Source of the DNA: Halocafeteria seosinensis
Lineage: Eukaryota; Sar; Bigyra; Bicosoecida
DNA: 57,631 nucleotides
Reading direction: 5' to 3'
NCBI GenBank assembly: GCA_001687465.1
Contig: LVLI01000211.1
Location: 1 to 57,631 of the forward strand
Positions 1-9,993 of the stretch are shown in pieces (positions within the stretch are counted from its first letter, which is position 1; every line of letters begins with the position of its first letter). The notes under the pieces are model-generated. The model saw only the letters and a list, made by a program, of their open reading frames with translations, did not search any database and was not told the DNA's origin. Position numbers and translations under genes: made by a program.

Positions 1-2165
1 CACAGAACAAGGCAGCGGTGGGTGTGTCCCTCAAGATCACAATGGCGCTGGAGCCGGTGGTGCCTATCTCTATTTGAAAGTAACGGATATGAGCGAAATT
101 CATGGGACAATTGATGTCAGTGGAGATGATGCCCCCGTTCCTGGCTGGCGTGATGATGGGTACGTGTTGATTTTCGTTTGTAGTATAACTTGTCTAATTC
201 TCTTTTTAAAAAAAAAATACATTCAAATGACCGCATTTGTTTTACAACATTGACAATGCTTGCAGAGGTGGCGGAGGTTCTGGAGGCGGTTTACTGTTGG
301 AAACGGTTCGATGGACAGTAGCTCCGGGTACTCTTAAGGCGAATGGTGGAGATGGATCCCAAGATGATCGGAGTGCTGGATTTGGAGGTGGAGGTGGGCG
401 AATTGGGATCTTTTGTGAGCAGGTGTTGGATACATTGGGTGAGAGTAAAGACGGATTGAATGGTGTACATGTTGAAGCTCATGGAGGAAACCTTGCTGGA
501 AATGCTGGTTCGTCGGCCCAACCAACAAAGCGTCGGTCGGGTCCGGGTACCTTCTTTCGTATATGCGGTAATCATGGGCGTAAAACACTAGTAATTGACA
601 ACGGTGAAAATGAATTGTCATCCCCAGTGGATGCAATCATTGTGAATAAAGCTGACAGTCTTCATGTTGACGATGTTCGACTTCTTCGGCGTGGTTCGTT
701 GCAATGGATGCTACCAGAGAAGCCTGTCAACAAGACCATTTTCTCGATTGGGCGACTCAATGGAGATCAGAGTGGAGTTTGGAGAATCCCGGAAGATCAA
801 ATTGGCATTCTAAGTACGTCGTCCATTGAACCGACGGAACCGGTACCTTCTCCTGATGCGACGGCATTAAGTCGAGGATACATGTACACGCGATTATTTA
901 AGGAAACGACTTCCATGTTTACCCGACTCAGTATTGGGGCGTACTATATGGATGACGTCGATTTGGCAATGACGAGTGTGGGCATAGATGTGGCGGCCAG
1001 TGGACAACTCGTTACTCCGCCCCATGTGACCATTCAATCGGTGTCTGTGACTTTACAAGGAGAGTGGTTAGGCTTAGAACGACTTAGTCTAGGCTGGGGA
1101 GGCAAGTTAAATGTGAACCGAGAGTGTGAGTTGTCACGATTCTCGGTGACGTCATTGCTGTTAGATGGGGACGCGGAGATGAATTTCAATGGCGAAGCGA
1201 AGGTTGACTTTGATGCTAACAGTGCTACTCTACTGGAACAGGCCAAACTGGAAATTAATAGTGTGTCGGAAGTGTTTATATCAGAATTGCGACTGTTCGA
1301 TGGGGCGTATATGTCGAGTGGTCGAAATTCAAATCTGACCATCAATGGTACGGTGAGGATGTTGAATAGTTCGACGTTGGAAATATTTGGATCCACGGAA
1401 CTACAGACACGCAAGCTCGAGGTATTATCCGAGTCTGCACGCATACTGGGCCGAGGAAACGGCTACGCATTCTGTTCTGGTCCCGGTGCTCCGAGAAGTC
1501 ACACGTCGCGAGGTGGTTCCCATGGAGGCCTCGGGAGTGATGAGAGTTCAGAAGAGTTTAAGAGAAAAGAGAATGCAATTTTAGCGTATGACGACGTGTT
1601 TTGGCCCACAGAACAAGGCAGCGGTGGGTGTGTCCCTCAAGATCACAATGGCGCTGGAGCCGGTGGTGCCTATCTCCATTTGGAAGTAACGGATATGCTC
1701 GAAATTCATGGGACAATTGATGTCAGTGGAGACGATGCCCCCGTTCCTGGATGGCATGATGATGGGTACGTGTTGATCTTCGTTTGTAGTATAACTTGTC
1801 TGGTTCTCTTAATTACCGCATTTGTTTTACAATATTGACAATGCTTGCAGAGGTGGCGGAGGCTCCGGAGGTGGTTTACTGTTGGAAACGGTTCGATGGA
1901 AAATAGCTCTGGGTACTCTTAAGGCGAATGGCGGAGATGGATCCCAAGATGATCGGAGTGCTGGATTCGGAGGTGGAGGTGGACGAATTGGGATCTTTTG
2001 TGAGCAAGTGTTGGATACATTGGGTGAGAGTGAAGACGGATTGAATGATGTACATGTTGAAGCTCATGGAGGAAATCTCGCTGGAAATGCTGGTTCGTCG
2101 GCCCAGGCAACAAAGCGTCGGTCGGGTCCGGGCACCTTCTTTCGTATATGCGGTAATCATGGGCG
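1..2165 (+). repeat. Near-identical direct repeat inside the modular gene (1-580 and 1607-2165)
   Basis: Bases 1-580 and 1607-2165 align almost base for base (by eye about 93-95%). The match covers the end of one module, the whole intron (160-265 versus 1766-1850) and the start of the next module. The first intron carries about 21 extra A/T-rich bases. Identity stops abruptly after the codons for HGR at 580/2165. Beyond that point the encoded proteins remain similar but the DNA has clearly diverged. Confidence 0.9.
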
Positions 2166-5075
2166 TTATCTTATCGTCGATAATGGAGAAGATACTCTGA
2201 ATACCCCTTCCGATGCTATTATCCTCTCCGAGGAACCTGCACTACGTTTTGATAGCGTTCGTATTCTTCGTGGCGGAGGTATCCGTTGGTATCAAGATGT
2301 GAAACCGGCGAATAAATCGATTTTTTCTATTGCCCATCTTGATGGGGATAAAAGTGGTCGGTTGAGCATAGTGGATGATCAGATTGGAATTCTTAATACC
2401 AAAGCAATTGATGAGCCGAGTGTTTTATCGGAAGCATCTGAGTCCGTACTGTTTACCGAATTAAGTATTGGGACGTACCATCTAGACAATGTAAATTTGG
2501 GGTTGACAAGTGTCGGTGTGGATGTGTCTGCGGAGGGAGGGTTGGCGACTCCTCCGTATGTGACAGTGAAGCATGTCCCCATCAATCTTCGCGGTCGTTG
2601 GTTAGGCGTCGAACATTTGAGCATGACATCGGGATCGACAATGGATGTCACATGGAACAAGGAAGCTACATCATTTGTATTGAAATCGCTAACTATGACC
2701 GGTGATGCTCAGGTGCGTTTCAAGGGATCTGTTTCGCCTCCGTTTTCGTTATCGTCGATGACCTTGATGGAAGACACGAAGGTGTCCTTCAGTGGTTTTC
2801 CGGTAGTAAACATAGAGGGATCGAGATGGATTTTATATGACAATGCTAAATTTTTAGTTGAGAAGAGTTCGAGTGCCCAGATTGCTTTACGGGATGTAAA
2901 ACAGTATGATGCAAGTCACCTAAAGTGTGGGCGCGAGTCCAACATGACTCTTGATGAGGCATGGTCCCTATTTAATTCATCCCAAGTGACCGTGGAAGGA
3001 CATAATCAATTTGTTTTGGGAAATATTTTCATCGGTGAAGACAGCGTAATGACAGGCCGAGGAAATGGATTCGGACCATGTTCCGGGCCAGGACGTCCCT
3101 CCGACCGGTCCCATCGAGGTGGTTCCCATGGTGGTTTAGGCAGTTCAGAGAGCGTTGAAACATTCATTTCCAAGGAAAATAAGATGGCTGCGTACGACGA
3201 TGTATTTTTGCCGCAATGGGCTGGAAGTGGTGGGTGCGATCCGCATGATCATAATGACCATGAGGGTGGTCGTGGAGGAGCGTACTTGGATTTGCGTGTT
3301 CAACAATCCAGCGAAATCCGGGGGAAAATCGACTTGAGTGGGAGTGACGCTAAGGGGTCCAATGACCATGATGATGGGTATGTATATGCATTTTGTTTGA
3401 TTGCTGTATGTAAGATTTGATAGTGATATGTGTTTTTGTGTGTGTATGACACAGAGAAGGAGGTGGCTCAGGCGGTGGTCTTCTGTTTCGTACCAACGTA
3501 CTTCGTGACAGTGCCGGCCGTCTTCTTGTGAATGGTGGGAAAGGCCGAGATCCTGATCATGATCCACGTGGATATGGAGGTGGGGGTGGTCGTATTGCCT
3601 TGTATTGTAGTTCTGTTGTCAATACGGATGAGCCGATGAACACGGAGGGTTCGCATCGTTTGATGGTCGAGGCATATGGAGGTGATATTATTAATTTGGA
3701 AGACCATAGATCAGGCCCTGGTACATTTTACCATGAATGTGGTGGCAATGTATCTGCAAAGCATCTGATTGTTGACAATGGGGAAGTTACATTTGGCTCG
3801 GGAGCCTCGGCTACGAAGGGTAATTCTATATTTATTGTTGAATCTACCTCGGTCTGGATTGATAGCGTGTGGGTGACGAATTCCGTGCTGCACCTTCGTT
3901 CATCTGCTGAACAAGGTGAAGCAGGAGTGAATGTTGGTAGTATCCATGGAAGGGGCAATGGCGAAATCGAATTCGCGGAACTCATTGTTGCTGTGTTAGG
4001 TATGAGTACCGATATGTTTTCACTAGATGACCAGAAGATATCACTGCAGATGCTTCCTCACGGTGAACGGATCTGGCGCTCAAGTGTAACGTTTTATACA
4101 GATTCTCTACTCCTGACAAAGGTCGGTTTGAAGTTTTGTCGGGGCTCAAGGGGAATCCTTCCGCCAAGTGTGTTCGTCTGTGGCCAAAGTATCACAAACA
4201 ATGGGAGGCTGAACGGTGTTTCCAACATTACGTTTTGTCCGTCTGACGAGCATGGGAACATTTTAGGGACTGAACGAATTGAAGGCTGCACAGATCCACA
4301 ATTCCCCAATTTTAATCCGTTGGCGACAGTAGACGACGGCTCGTGTAGTAAAGGCGATCTAACGAGGGGTTGCACCTACAGTGTTGCTGAAGTAAGTTAC
4401 TCGGTAGGTTAGTGCACAACCAATAATAGGTAACACGTCAGTGTCGCTTTACCTTTGCAGAACTTTGACCCTGATGCATCCGTGAACGATGGCAGTTGCT
4501 CACTACCACGCGATCTGGATGAAGGATGCCCATGCATGGAAGCGACTAACTTTAATCCAAGCGTAGAGCTGTTTGACGGTTCCTGTATCTATCCCACCCA
4601 AGGATGCACATATCCGGCAGCGTGGAATTACCAACGTGAGGCACAATGGGATGATGGATCGTGCGACTTTGGCCCGCTAGGTGAAATCGGCCGGGCAGTA
4701 AACTCCCTCGAAGACAAAGTCAGAAAGTTAGAGGAGCAATTAGCCGCAGAGAGACAAAAGAACAAACAATTGGAGGATGAGAAAGAAGAGCTTGCAAACG
4801 AAAAAGGGAAACAAGAGGAGAACTGTAGCCGTGAAATGGAGAAACTAGAAATTGAGAACACCGATATAAAGGAAGAGAAACGTCATCTTCAGGAGTCCCT
4901 GGACGAATGTGAGAGCAAAAAAGTCGGCAACAATAACGAAAAGCAGCGCTTTCAAACATTGTTACGGCAATGTCGACAGCAGCGTCGGGGATGCAACGCT
5001 ACTGGGGGTCAAAGCAGATCTACTTTCTCTCAGAAAGTTCAGAACGCCCCAAGGAGCGTAACAGCTCCCAGGTAG
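1..5075 (+). CDS. Large glycine-rich modular protein with DGSC repeats and C-terminal coiled coil (5' partial)
   Basis: The 5' end lies outside the window. Exons I read: 1-159, 266-1765, 1851-3377, 3455-4391 and 4461-5075. All junctions keep frame, and each module junction regenerates an Asp-Asp-Gly-Gly run. Each ~500-residue module starts with GGGSGGGLL, continues to GGGGGRI, then a Cys, a GPGTF segment and VDNGE, and ends with RGNG...SGPG, GGSHGGLG and a GSGGC...H/D/N tract. The glycine-rich GGGGGR(I/V)...GPGT pattern recalls large plant-type glycine-rich secreted proteins, but I cannot name a family. The last exon ends in four Cys repeats (4284-4664) and a charged heptad region (about 4690-4960) typical of a coiled coil. 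I see no transmembrane segment in the visible part. An adhesive or cell-wall role is inference. The gene ends with two consecutive TAG stops. Confidence 0.75.
4284..4664 (+). repeat. Four ~21-residue Cys repeats (GCTxP..NxxP...DDGSC type)
   Basis: Four copies are visible in translation. They begin GCTDPQ, GCTYSV, GCPCME and GCTYPA and end VDDGSC, VNDGSC, LFDGSC and WDDGSC, each with a central N(F/Y) pair. The intron at 4392-4460 cuts the second copy between its first eight residues and the NFDP part, so only splicing restores the repeat, which supports that intron. I recall this motif as recurrent in predicted surface proteins of bacteria, algae and protists; its structure and role are unknown to me. 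The two Cys per unit suggest a disulphide-closed loop (inference). Confidence 0.8.
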
Positions 5076-5110
5076 TAGCGGATCCGCCCTGCGGGTAATA
5101 CCACTACTAC
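5072..5110. terminator. Inverted repeat covering the stop codons of the modular gene
   Basis: GTAGTAG (5072-5078) pairs perfectly with CTACTAC (5104-5110). Between them lie a 10-bp palindrome GCGGATCCGC (5078-5087) and a short CCC/GGG hairpin (5087-5095). The left arm contains both tandem TAG stop codons. A role in 3'-end formation is possible but not shown; the structure is direct observation. Confidence 0.4.
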
Positions 5111-5408
5111 GGCGCTACAGAATGCTCAGAGTACTACGTGGATACGAATTCTTGAAAGGATTCATACAATCGCGTAACAGTTGAGGTGTAACTCCCCCTC
5201 TCCTCCCTCCTGTGGTGTTCGTCCACCAGTACAACGTTAAAGGACTCGCGACACCGAATCTTCCAAGTTATTCCAACGGTGAAGAGGTGAAGAGTGTCGT
5301 GAGACACCCGGAAAGGATACTGATGCAAGCACGTTGCATGGCCAAGACCTACTGTAAGGTATATTTGGGTCATACCGGCCACCCGTGCCAATTTGACGAG
5401 TCTACACT

Positions 5409-5500
5409 GGCCCGTCGCTGCTTAGCACGGGCCCTCGTTAAGAGAATGCGGTCAACTTCCTAGCCGATGGGTTATCTGTCACATGTGTGTGTGTGTGTGT
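5409..5500 (+). repeat. Dispersed repeat, copy A (inverted partner at 57484-57582)
   Basis: The block starting GGCCCGTCGCTGCTTA and running through CGTTAAGAG, ATGCGGTCAACTTCC and CTATCTGTCACAT-like segments into a (GT)n tract matches the reverse complement of 57484-57582. Differences are a handful of substitutions and an ~11-bp insertion in the other copy. A short stem, CCCGT...ACGGG, is kept in both copies. No protein-coding capacity or terminal repeats are evident, so I cannot assign a transposon class. Confidence 0.8.
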
Positions 5501-5536
5501 GGCACACACTGTGTGCCGTGGCACTGCCACGGTGCC
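5501..5536. repeat. Overlapping perfect palindromes next to a (GT)n tract
   Basis: GGCACACA-C-TGTGTGCC (5501-5517) is followed at once by GTGGCA-C-TGCCAC (5518-5530). GGCAC (5520-5524) can pair alternatively with GTGCC (5532-5536). The (GT)n run of copy A ends at 5500. The block could form a cruciform or alternative hairpins. It is absent next to the partner repeat at the window's end. Confidence 0.75.
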
Positions 5537-6138
5537 AGTACTAGATTCCAGGTTCGGAATTTCGACCCGAAAACAAGCAAGTCTACACAGGCGGCGTCTT
5601 CCACGGTAGTCGGTGCGACGCCTCGTAACGTTGAAAGCGGTTCTGCCCCCATGATGACCGTCAATTATTTGTTTCCCATCTCGCCAGGTGCAAAATTCCC
5701 ATTCCGACATCACCTTGGTTTACATGACGTAATACATGTGGCCTTTGAGTGTGATTCGTCAGTAGAATACGACTTTTAAATGAGCCCTTGGGACCTAAGG
5801 CACACAAGGCTGAAATCACGAAGAATGCGCGGTGATGAAGGGATGACGACTAACGTTATGGTGGAAGCTTCCCCCTGGAGTGCGCATTCCATGAGACGAC
5901 TATATACGCGTCTAAGACTCGTCGCGTCCCAGCTCCAGCTCCTGCTCGGCGCGTTTGGCGTTCAAACAGCATCATGTGTATGCATTGACCCGTGATAACA
6001 CGTTCACCCATGATTGATGTCCATTAATAGCCAAGAAAATGTATCAGAACTAGACTACGCCACCAAATACGCTTGATTAATCAGCAGGCTGGCTGGCCGG
6101 GAAATTGGAAAACGGGGTACAGTTGTAACGCGCCGGAG

Positions 6139-6179
6139 AGGGGTCTTGAATGGTATAGTATATATACTATAGCACCCCT
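6139..6179. repeat. 18-bp perfect AT palindrome with outer arms
   Basis: TATAGTATATATACTATA (6154-6171) is a perfect 18-bp palindrome. Outer arms AGGGGT (6139-6144) and ACCCCT (6174-6179) are also complementary, with unequal spacers. It sits where composition turns AT-rich, so it may mark an insertion edge or be an unstable AT repeat. No function is shown. Confidence 0.7.
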
Positions 6180-6415
6180 AACACCCCTTGAAATAGAAGA
6201 TTCTTTTGTTTAAAAAAGTGATGTTATAGAGTGAAAACTTAAGCTTTAAATACCGTTATTAGAATTAGAATAGTGTGTTAACACGCCAATAGACTAGATT
6301 CAACTAGGGGTTTGAAATCAAAGTTAATGAACAATAAAGGTTTTGTGGAAAGGATTTTGTGCGTGGGTAGTCAAGAAGTCACGGAAATAATACCGGCGGA
6401 TTAATTACAAAATTC

Positions 6416-6477
6416 GGAGTCCACAAAGTGTTGGCTCGGCTGGGGATACTGGATACGCTGTTCAATTTAACGTCTAC
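6416..6477 (+). pseudogene. Captured fragment of the neighbouring CRT-like transporter gene
   Basis: About 62 bp match the transporter's first exon (8403-8464, opposite strand) with roughly four differences. Translated in frame it reads GVHKVLARLGILDTLF then NLTST, against GVHKVLVRLGILDTLF then NLTST in the gene. Both flanks are unrelated AT-rich DNA, and the six bases TACCGG occur on each side (6391-6396 and 6475-6480). It is too short to be functional and lies in inverted orientation about 2 kb from its source. Copying during an insertion or repair event is inference. Confidence 0.85.
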
Positions 6478-6652
6478 CGGTATTTTATTAAAATCTCTTT
6501 AAGTAGAAATTTTTAATGATTTTGTNAAATCGTTTTGAAACTTATAGTCTATATATTATATTCAAGATTTCTTTAAATAGAGTTTTTGATAAAACGATTT
6601 ATTAAAATTACTTATCTTTTAACTTAGAGATAATTTAACATATATATTTATA

Positions 6653-7159
6653 ATGAAAATAGAAAAGATTGTTAAAGGACTTCAAGGAGTACCAGCCTTA
6701 TCAATGGACGCGTTTATAGATGCTTGTAAGCAAGGGGATATAACTACACTAAAGAATAGCTGTATACCATTTTCTTTACTCTATAATGAAAGAATTTTTT
6801 CTTATATAAATATAAGAAAAATGATAGTAACAGGATTTATAATTATACATCGCACTGGTTATAAAATTGGGATAAAAACACCTTTAAATAGAGCAGAAAT
6901 TACAAGAAAAACCGTTGACTTTCCTGAACGGTTTGGTTTGTCCAGAACTTTGGAACAACGGGAAATATTTAAACAGCGAAGAGAGACAAGTCTACAGAAT
7001 TATATTAATTCGGTTACTGAAAAAATTTATGACGAATTGTTAACCGATGATAAAGGGACGAATCAATCTGGTACCACAGACGAAGCAATGAATGGAGGAC
7101 GATGTTGGTTTGCAGTTAAGACACTCTGTACACTGTATCTTGCCACAGTTATCTGGTGA
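6653..7159 (+). CDS. Orphan 168-aa ORF in an AT-rich island
   Basis: An ATG-initiated frame follows a very AT-rich leader. Up to about 7060 its codons are strongly A/T-ended and rich in Ile, Lys and Asn codons, unlike every other gene here. After about 7060 composition returns to the local norm, so the last ~30 codons look like host DNA read through. I recognise no domain. The profile resembles organellar, plasmid or large-DNA-virus DNA more than this nuclear genome. It could be the front of a truncated foreign ORF or chance coding in AT-rich DNA. It ends 10 bp from the stop of the convergent transporter gene. Confidence 0.35.
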   Translation: MKIEKIVKGLQGVPALSMDAFIDACKQGDITTLKNSCIPFSLLYNERIFSYINIRKMIVTGFIIIHRTGYKIGIKTPLNRAEITRKTVDFPERFGLSRTLEQREIFKQRRETSLQNYINSVTEKIYDELLTDDKGTNQSGTTDEAMNGGRCWFAVKTLCTLYLATVIW

Positions 7160-7168
7160 AATCACAAG

Positions 7169-8863
7169 CTAGACCCCTGCAGATGAGTTGTCTGGATCAA
7201 GACTATGTTCCTGGGGAGTCGCGGAACTGTAGAACCCGTCCTTATCCTCAGAAAAGCTTGAATATCGAGAGTTGCTTTCCTCGTGTCTATCTTCATCTAA
7301 TAGTTTGTTTGTTTCGCTGTACGCCACACGAGAGGTGGACTTCCAAAAGCATGCACAGCGGAGGCAATCCCACAACGACCTTCCTATGTTCTTGATTCGT
7401 GGACCATTCCCTGGTATCTCAGGTTCCGATTGGTATGTGATGATGCCCAGCGCCAAGGCAAAAAGAGCAAATCCATCAAACAGTGAAAACTTTGAGTATG
7501 CCGGTCCAGAGACAAATCTCCACATCAGTAGCAGATCAACTATGGGTAGCCTCACTGTAGAGGCTACGACAAACAACACACTCGAGCCTTGCCGGAAAAT
7601 GAAAAGCATTAGCATATTGTACGTAATATTGAAAACAATAAAGAAAATGAAAAGCCAAATTGGAGCTACACCATGCTCGCCTGATCCACCTGCACACGAT
7701 AAGAACAATCAATAGTAATAGCATTCGAGCACGGTCATCGTCAAGAGCTAACTTACACTCGGCATCGGGTTTCGGTGCATGACCAAAAAAACAGGAATTT
7801 GCGTCTACAATATAGTCTCCTAAATCTGCAAGGACAGAAATTGAACCAATCAAAATGACAAGCATATGCAAATTGCCACAGAGACCAGAGGTACTGTAGT
7901 CACGTACGACTAAGAGGCACATAATCCGCAGTAAAGGGTAGTCCTACGGTTGGTATCAGCACAAGCCCAAACAAGAGCTGCCAGAAACCGACCCAAGCAT
8001 TCATATAAAACTCGTCCAGATCTCCCAACTTTTTCAATGCGACCTCTTTGTACTGCAGTGGGATTTAGTTGAGATGTAAGTGGGTCAAGGATACCACACA
8101 ATTTGTACCAGTGACTTACAGCGTTACTGAAAGCATTAGGAATACAGCTGGCAATCATTACCAACGACCATCCAGCATATGCAATACCGTTTGCCTGAGC
8201 CCCATCATCGGCACTATTTGCGGTACCATCCAACCTCGGGATCATTCTGACCAACACTCCATACACCGCCAGAATAGCTCCCAAGTAGTGAGTCTTATGG
8301 AACGAATTCCCGAGCAAGAGAAAGTTCAGGCCCATCTGAAACGGGATCACAGCTTGTCCTAGAACCACAGATGCAGTTCCCCCAATAGCCCGAACGGGAA
8401 ATGTAGATGTTAAATTGAACAGCGTATCCAGTATCCCCAGCCGAACCAACACTTTATGGACTCCCCAGCTCCTACTCGCTGCCGGGGTGGATTTGGACCA
8501 AAATGCCTTGTACCAAACGATAGGCCACAGAATGACGACGAACCCTATTGGGAGTATAAACGCACTGAAATACCACGTATAATTGTCCATTTCGTAGGCG
8601 ATTCGGTAATAGATAGCTTGGTCAATGGATCTCGTTGCAATCAATGCCACCACCAGTAATATCAATTTCAGCGTAATTTTTGCCGGAGGTGGAGCGGTAG
8701 CCTCCTCCGACCCCGTCTGAGAGCTAGTCCGAGCTGCCAAGGCTTGTACTTCCTTGGGTAAGAGAGGATCGGGGACAACGTCTCCTTGTGGCTGATATCC
8801 CGTTGAAGTGCCTTTCTCCACCTCCGCTCCGCTCAGTCTTCGCTTTCGCGTTTCCTGCTCCAT
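7169..8863 (-). CDS. CRT-like (chloroquine-resistance-transporter family) membrane transporter
   Basis: Exons on the minus strand: 8863-8120, 8052-7908, 7825-7757 and 7689-7169, giving about 492 aa with introns of 67, 82 and 67 nt. I chose ATG at 8863 (MEQETRKRR), the first ATG of the frame. About 80 hydrophilic residues precede a run of hydrophobic helices. Family signatures are RAIGGTASVVLGQAVIPF, HYLGAILAVYGVLV, and, only after splicing, SNAYKEVAL followed by YMNAWVGFWQLLFG, plus a Cys-containing loop GDYIVDANSCFFGH. Known members are 10-helix drug/metabolite-superfamily carriers of endolysosomal or plastid membranes that move amino acids, peptides, thiols or drugs. The substrate here cannot be read from sequence. 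The soluble tail is Ser/Glu-rich. The closing part of the first exon is duplicated at 6416-6477. Confidence 0.85.
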
Positions 8864-9062
8864 CGTTAATTTTAGATTCTTTTCTTCCAATAAGCGAAAG
8901 AACGTTTTAAGCAACTGAAATGCACTTAAAAGGGAGGAATAAGCCCTCTGTAATGCACGATAATGGCCAAAATAGTCCCTCCTTGGCCAGCAACTTCAAC
9001 AAGACAATCATTTCGTCGCCTTATTAAGCGGACTATTTCACTACAACCGAAATCCATGGATC
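8864..9062. promoter_or_regulatory. Divergent spacer between the transporter and a small gene
   Basis: About 200 bp separate the two predicted ATGs on opposite strands, so both promoters must lie here or inside the 5' untranslated regions. I see no clear TATA box or repeated motif. Confidence 0.35.
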
Positions 9063-9718
9063 ATGGATCAATGTCTTGTCAAAGGATGTCTTTTATGGAT
9101 TATACTGGAAGGCATCAAATGCGCAGCAACACTACCGGCTGTCGGTCGATCGAGCAAGAACGAAGAAAAAGACGTCCAACTTGAAGTTGGTAAGCAAGAA
9201 ATGAGGTTGGATAGCCTTATTTAGGGCTATATTCACGCTATACACTCTTATTTTGGGTATCTTGTACAGGACGTGTTAACAAATTATCAGCGAAATCAAT
9301 ATACCGTATCGCAGGCGATAAAATCCGCAGGAAAACAATGAAAATCCGCGGAACAGTGCTCGTGATGGGCTTTATTACAATGTTAATGGCCATGATAACA
9401 GCTCCATTATCGTCATTAGGAGCTTTAGCTAACACGTGAGTGGCTTGAACTCGTCTTCGTTGTAGTCTAAAGTACTTGATTCACCCTGTTGACTACATGG
9501 CAACAGTAGCCCATTCGACCAGGAGACGGTCCCTAACTGGGATGATTCAGTTGTAGACTTAAAAGGGAAGAGCGATTTCCGAGGGAAGGTTACATTTAAA
9601 CAGAAGAAACGTTCGACAAAGGAGTGAGTAAAGAAACAGCGAGTAATGTTATTCTGGTGGAATATATTGTGAACGTAAATAGTTTACTTTTTTTAGACAT
9701 CGAAACGTACCCCCTTAA
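9063..9718 (+). CDS. Small predicted four-exon protein with hydrophobic segments
   Basis: Exons 9063-9189, 9270-9435, 9507-9623 and 9697-9718 join in frame through four canonical GT...AG sites (donors GTAAGC, GTGAGT, GTGAGT), giving about 143 aa. If the last intron is not removed, the protein stops at 9625-9627 after the same K-E end. The N terminus, MDQCLVKGCLLWIILEG, resembles a signal peptide or anchor. A second hydrophobic stretch, GTVLVMGFITMLMAMITAPL, follows a basic region. The rest is Lys-rich and acidic-hydrophilic. I recognise no family. Support is the run of in-frame splice sites only. Confidence 0.45.
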
Positions 9719-9993
9719 TTTGTTTCATGCATTTTCTTCTTTCTCTCTTCTGACTGTTTTCGAGGTAGATAGGACCAAGATCACTGAACAATCGAAGGAA
9801 TGCAGTCTACCGTAAAAATGCAGCGGGGAGGGGACATACCGGGTCGTGATGTAGGACGAAGGTTTACTAGGATAGATAGAACTCATCTCGAATTATGAAT
9901 CCAAGTTCACCGTTCCATTACGCCCGAAATCCAGCTCTACAGGATATGTGGAGAAACCATATCGCGCATAATCGTACGTTTTACCACAGCGAT

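Larger units (their letters stand above)
5076..6652. other. Intergenic repeat-rich stretch, becoming AT-rich
   Basis: I see no supported gene here. The open frames at 5212-5463, 5483-5779 and 5780-5995 lack family resemblance and splice or neighbour support. The stretch holds the dispersed repeat at 5409-5500, the palindromes at 5501-5536 and 6139-6179, and the transporter-gene fragment at 6416-6477. Base composition changes from roughly balanced to strongly AT-rich after about 6180. One N is at 6526. Confidence 0.6.

Noticed and set aside
5212-5995. Short open frames in the repeat-rich stretch
   Set aside because: They lie in or beside the dispersed repeat and palindromes, lack family resemblance, and have no consistent splice structure.
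6653-7159. Assigning the AT-rich ORF to a named viral or organellar protein
   Set aside because: I recognise no family motif; only composition suggests a foreign source.
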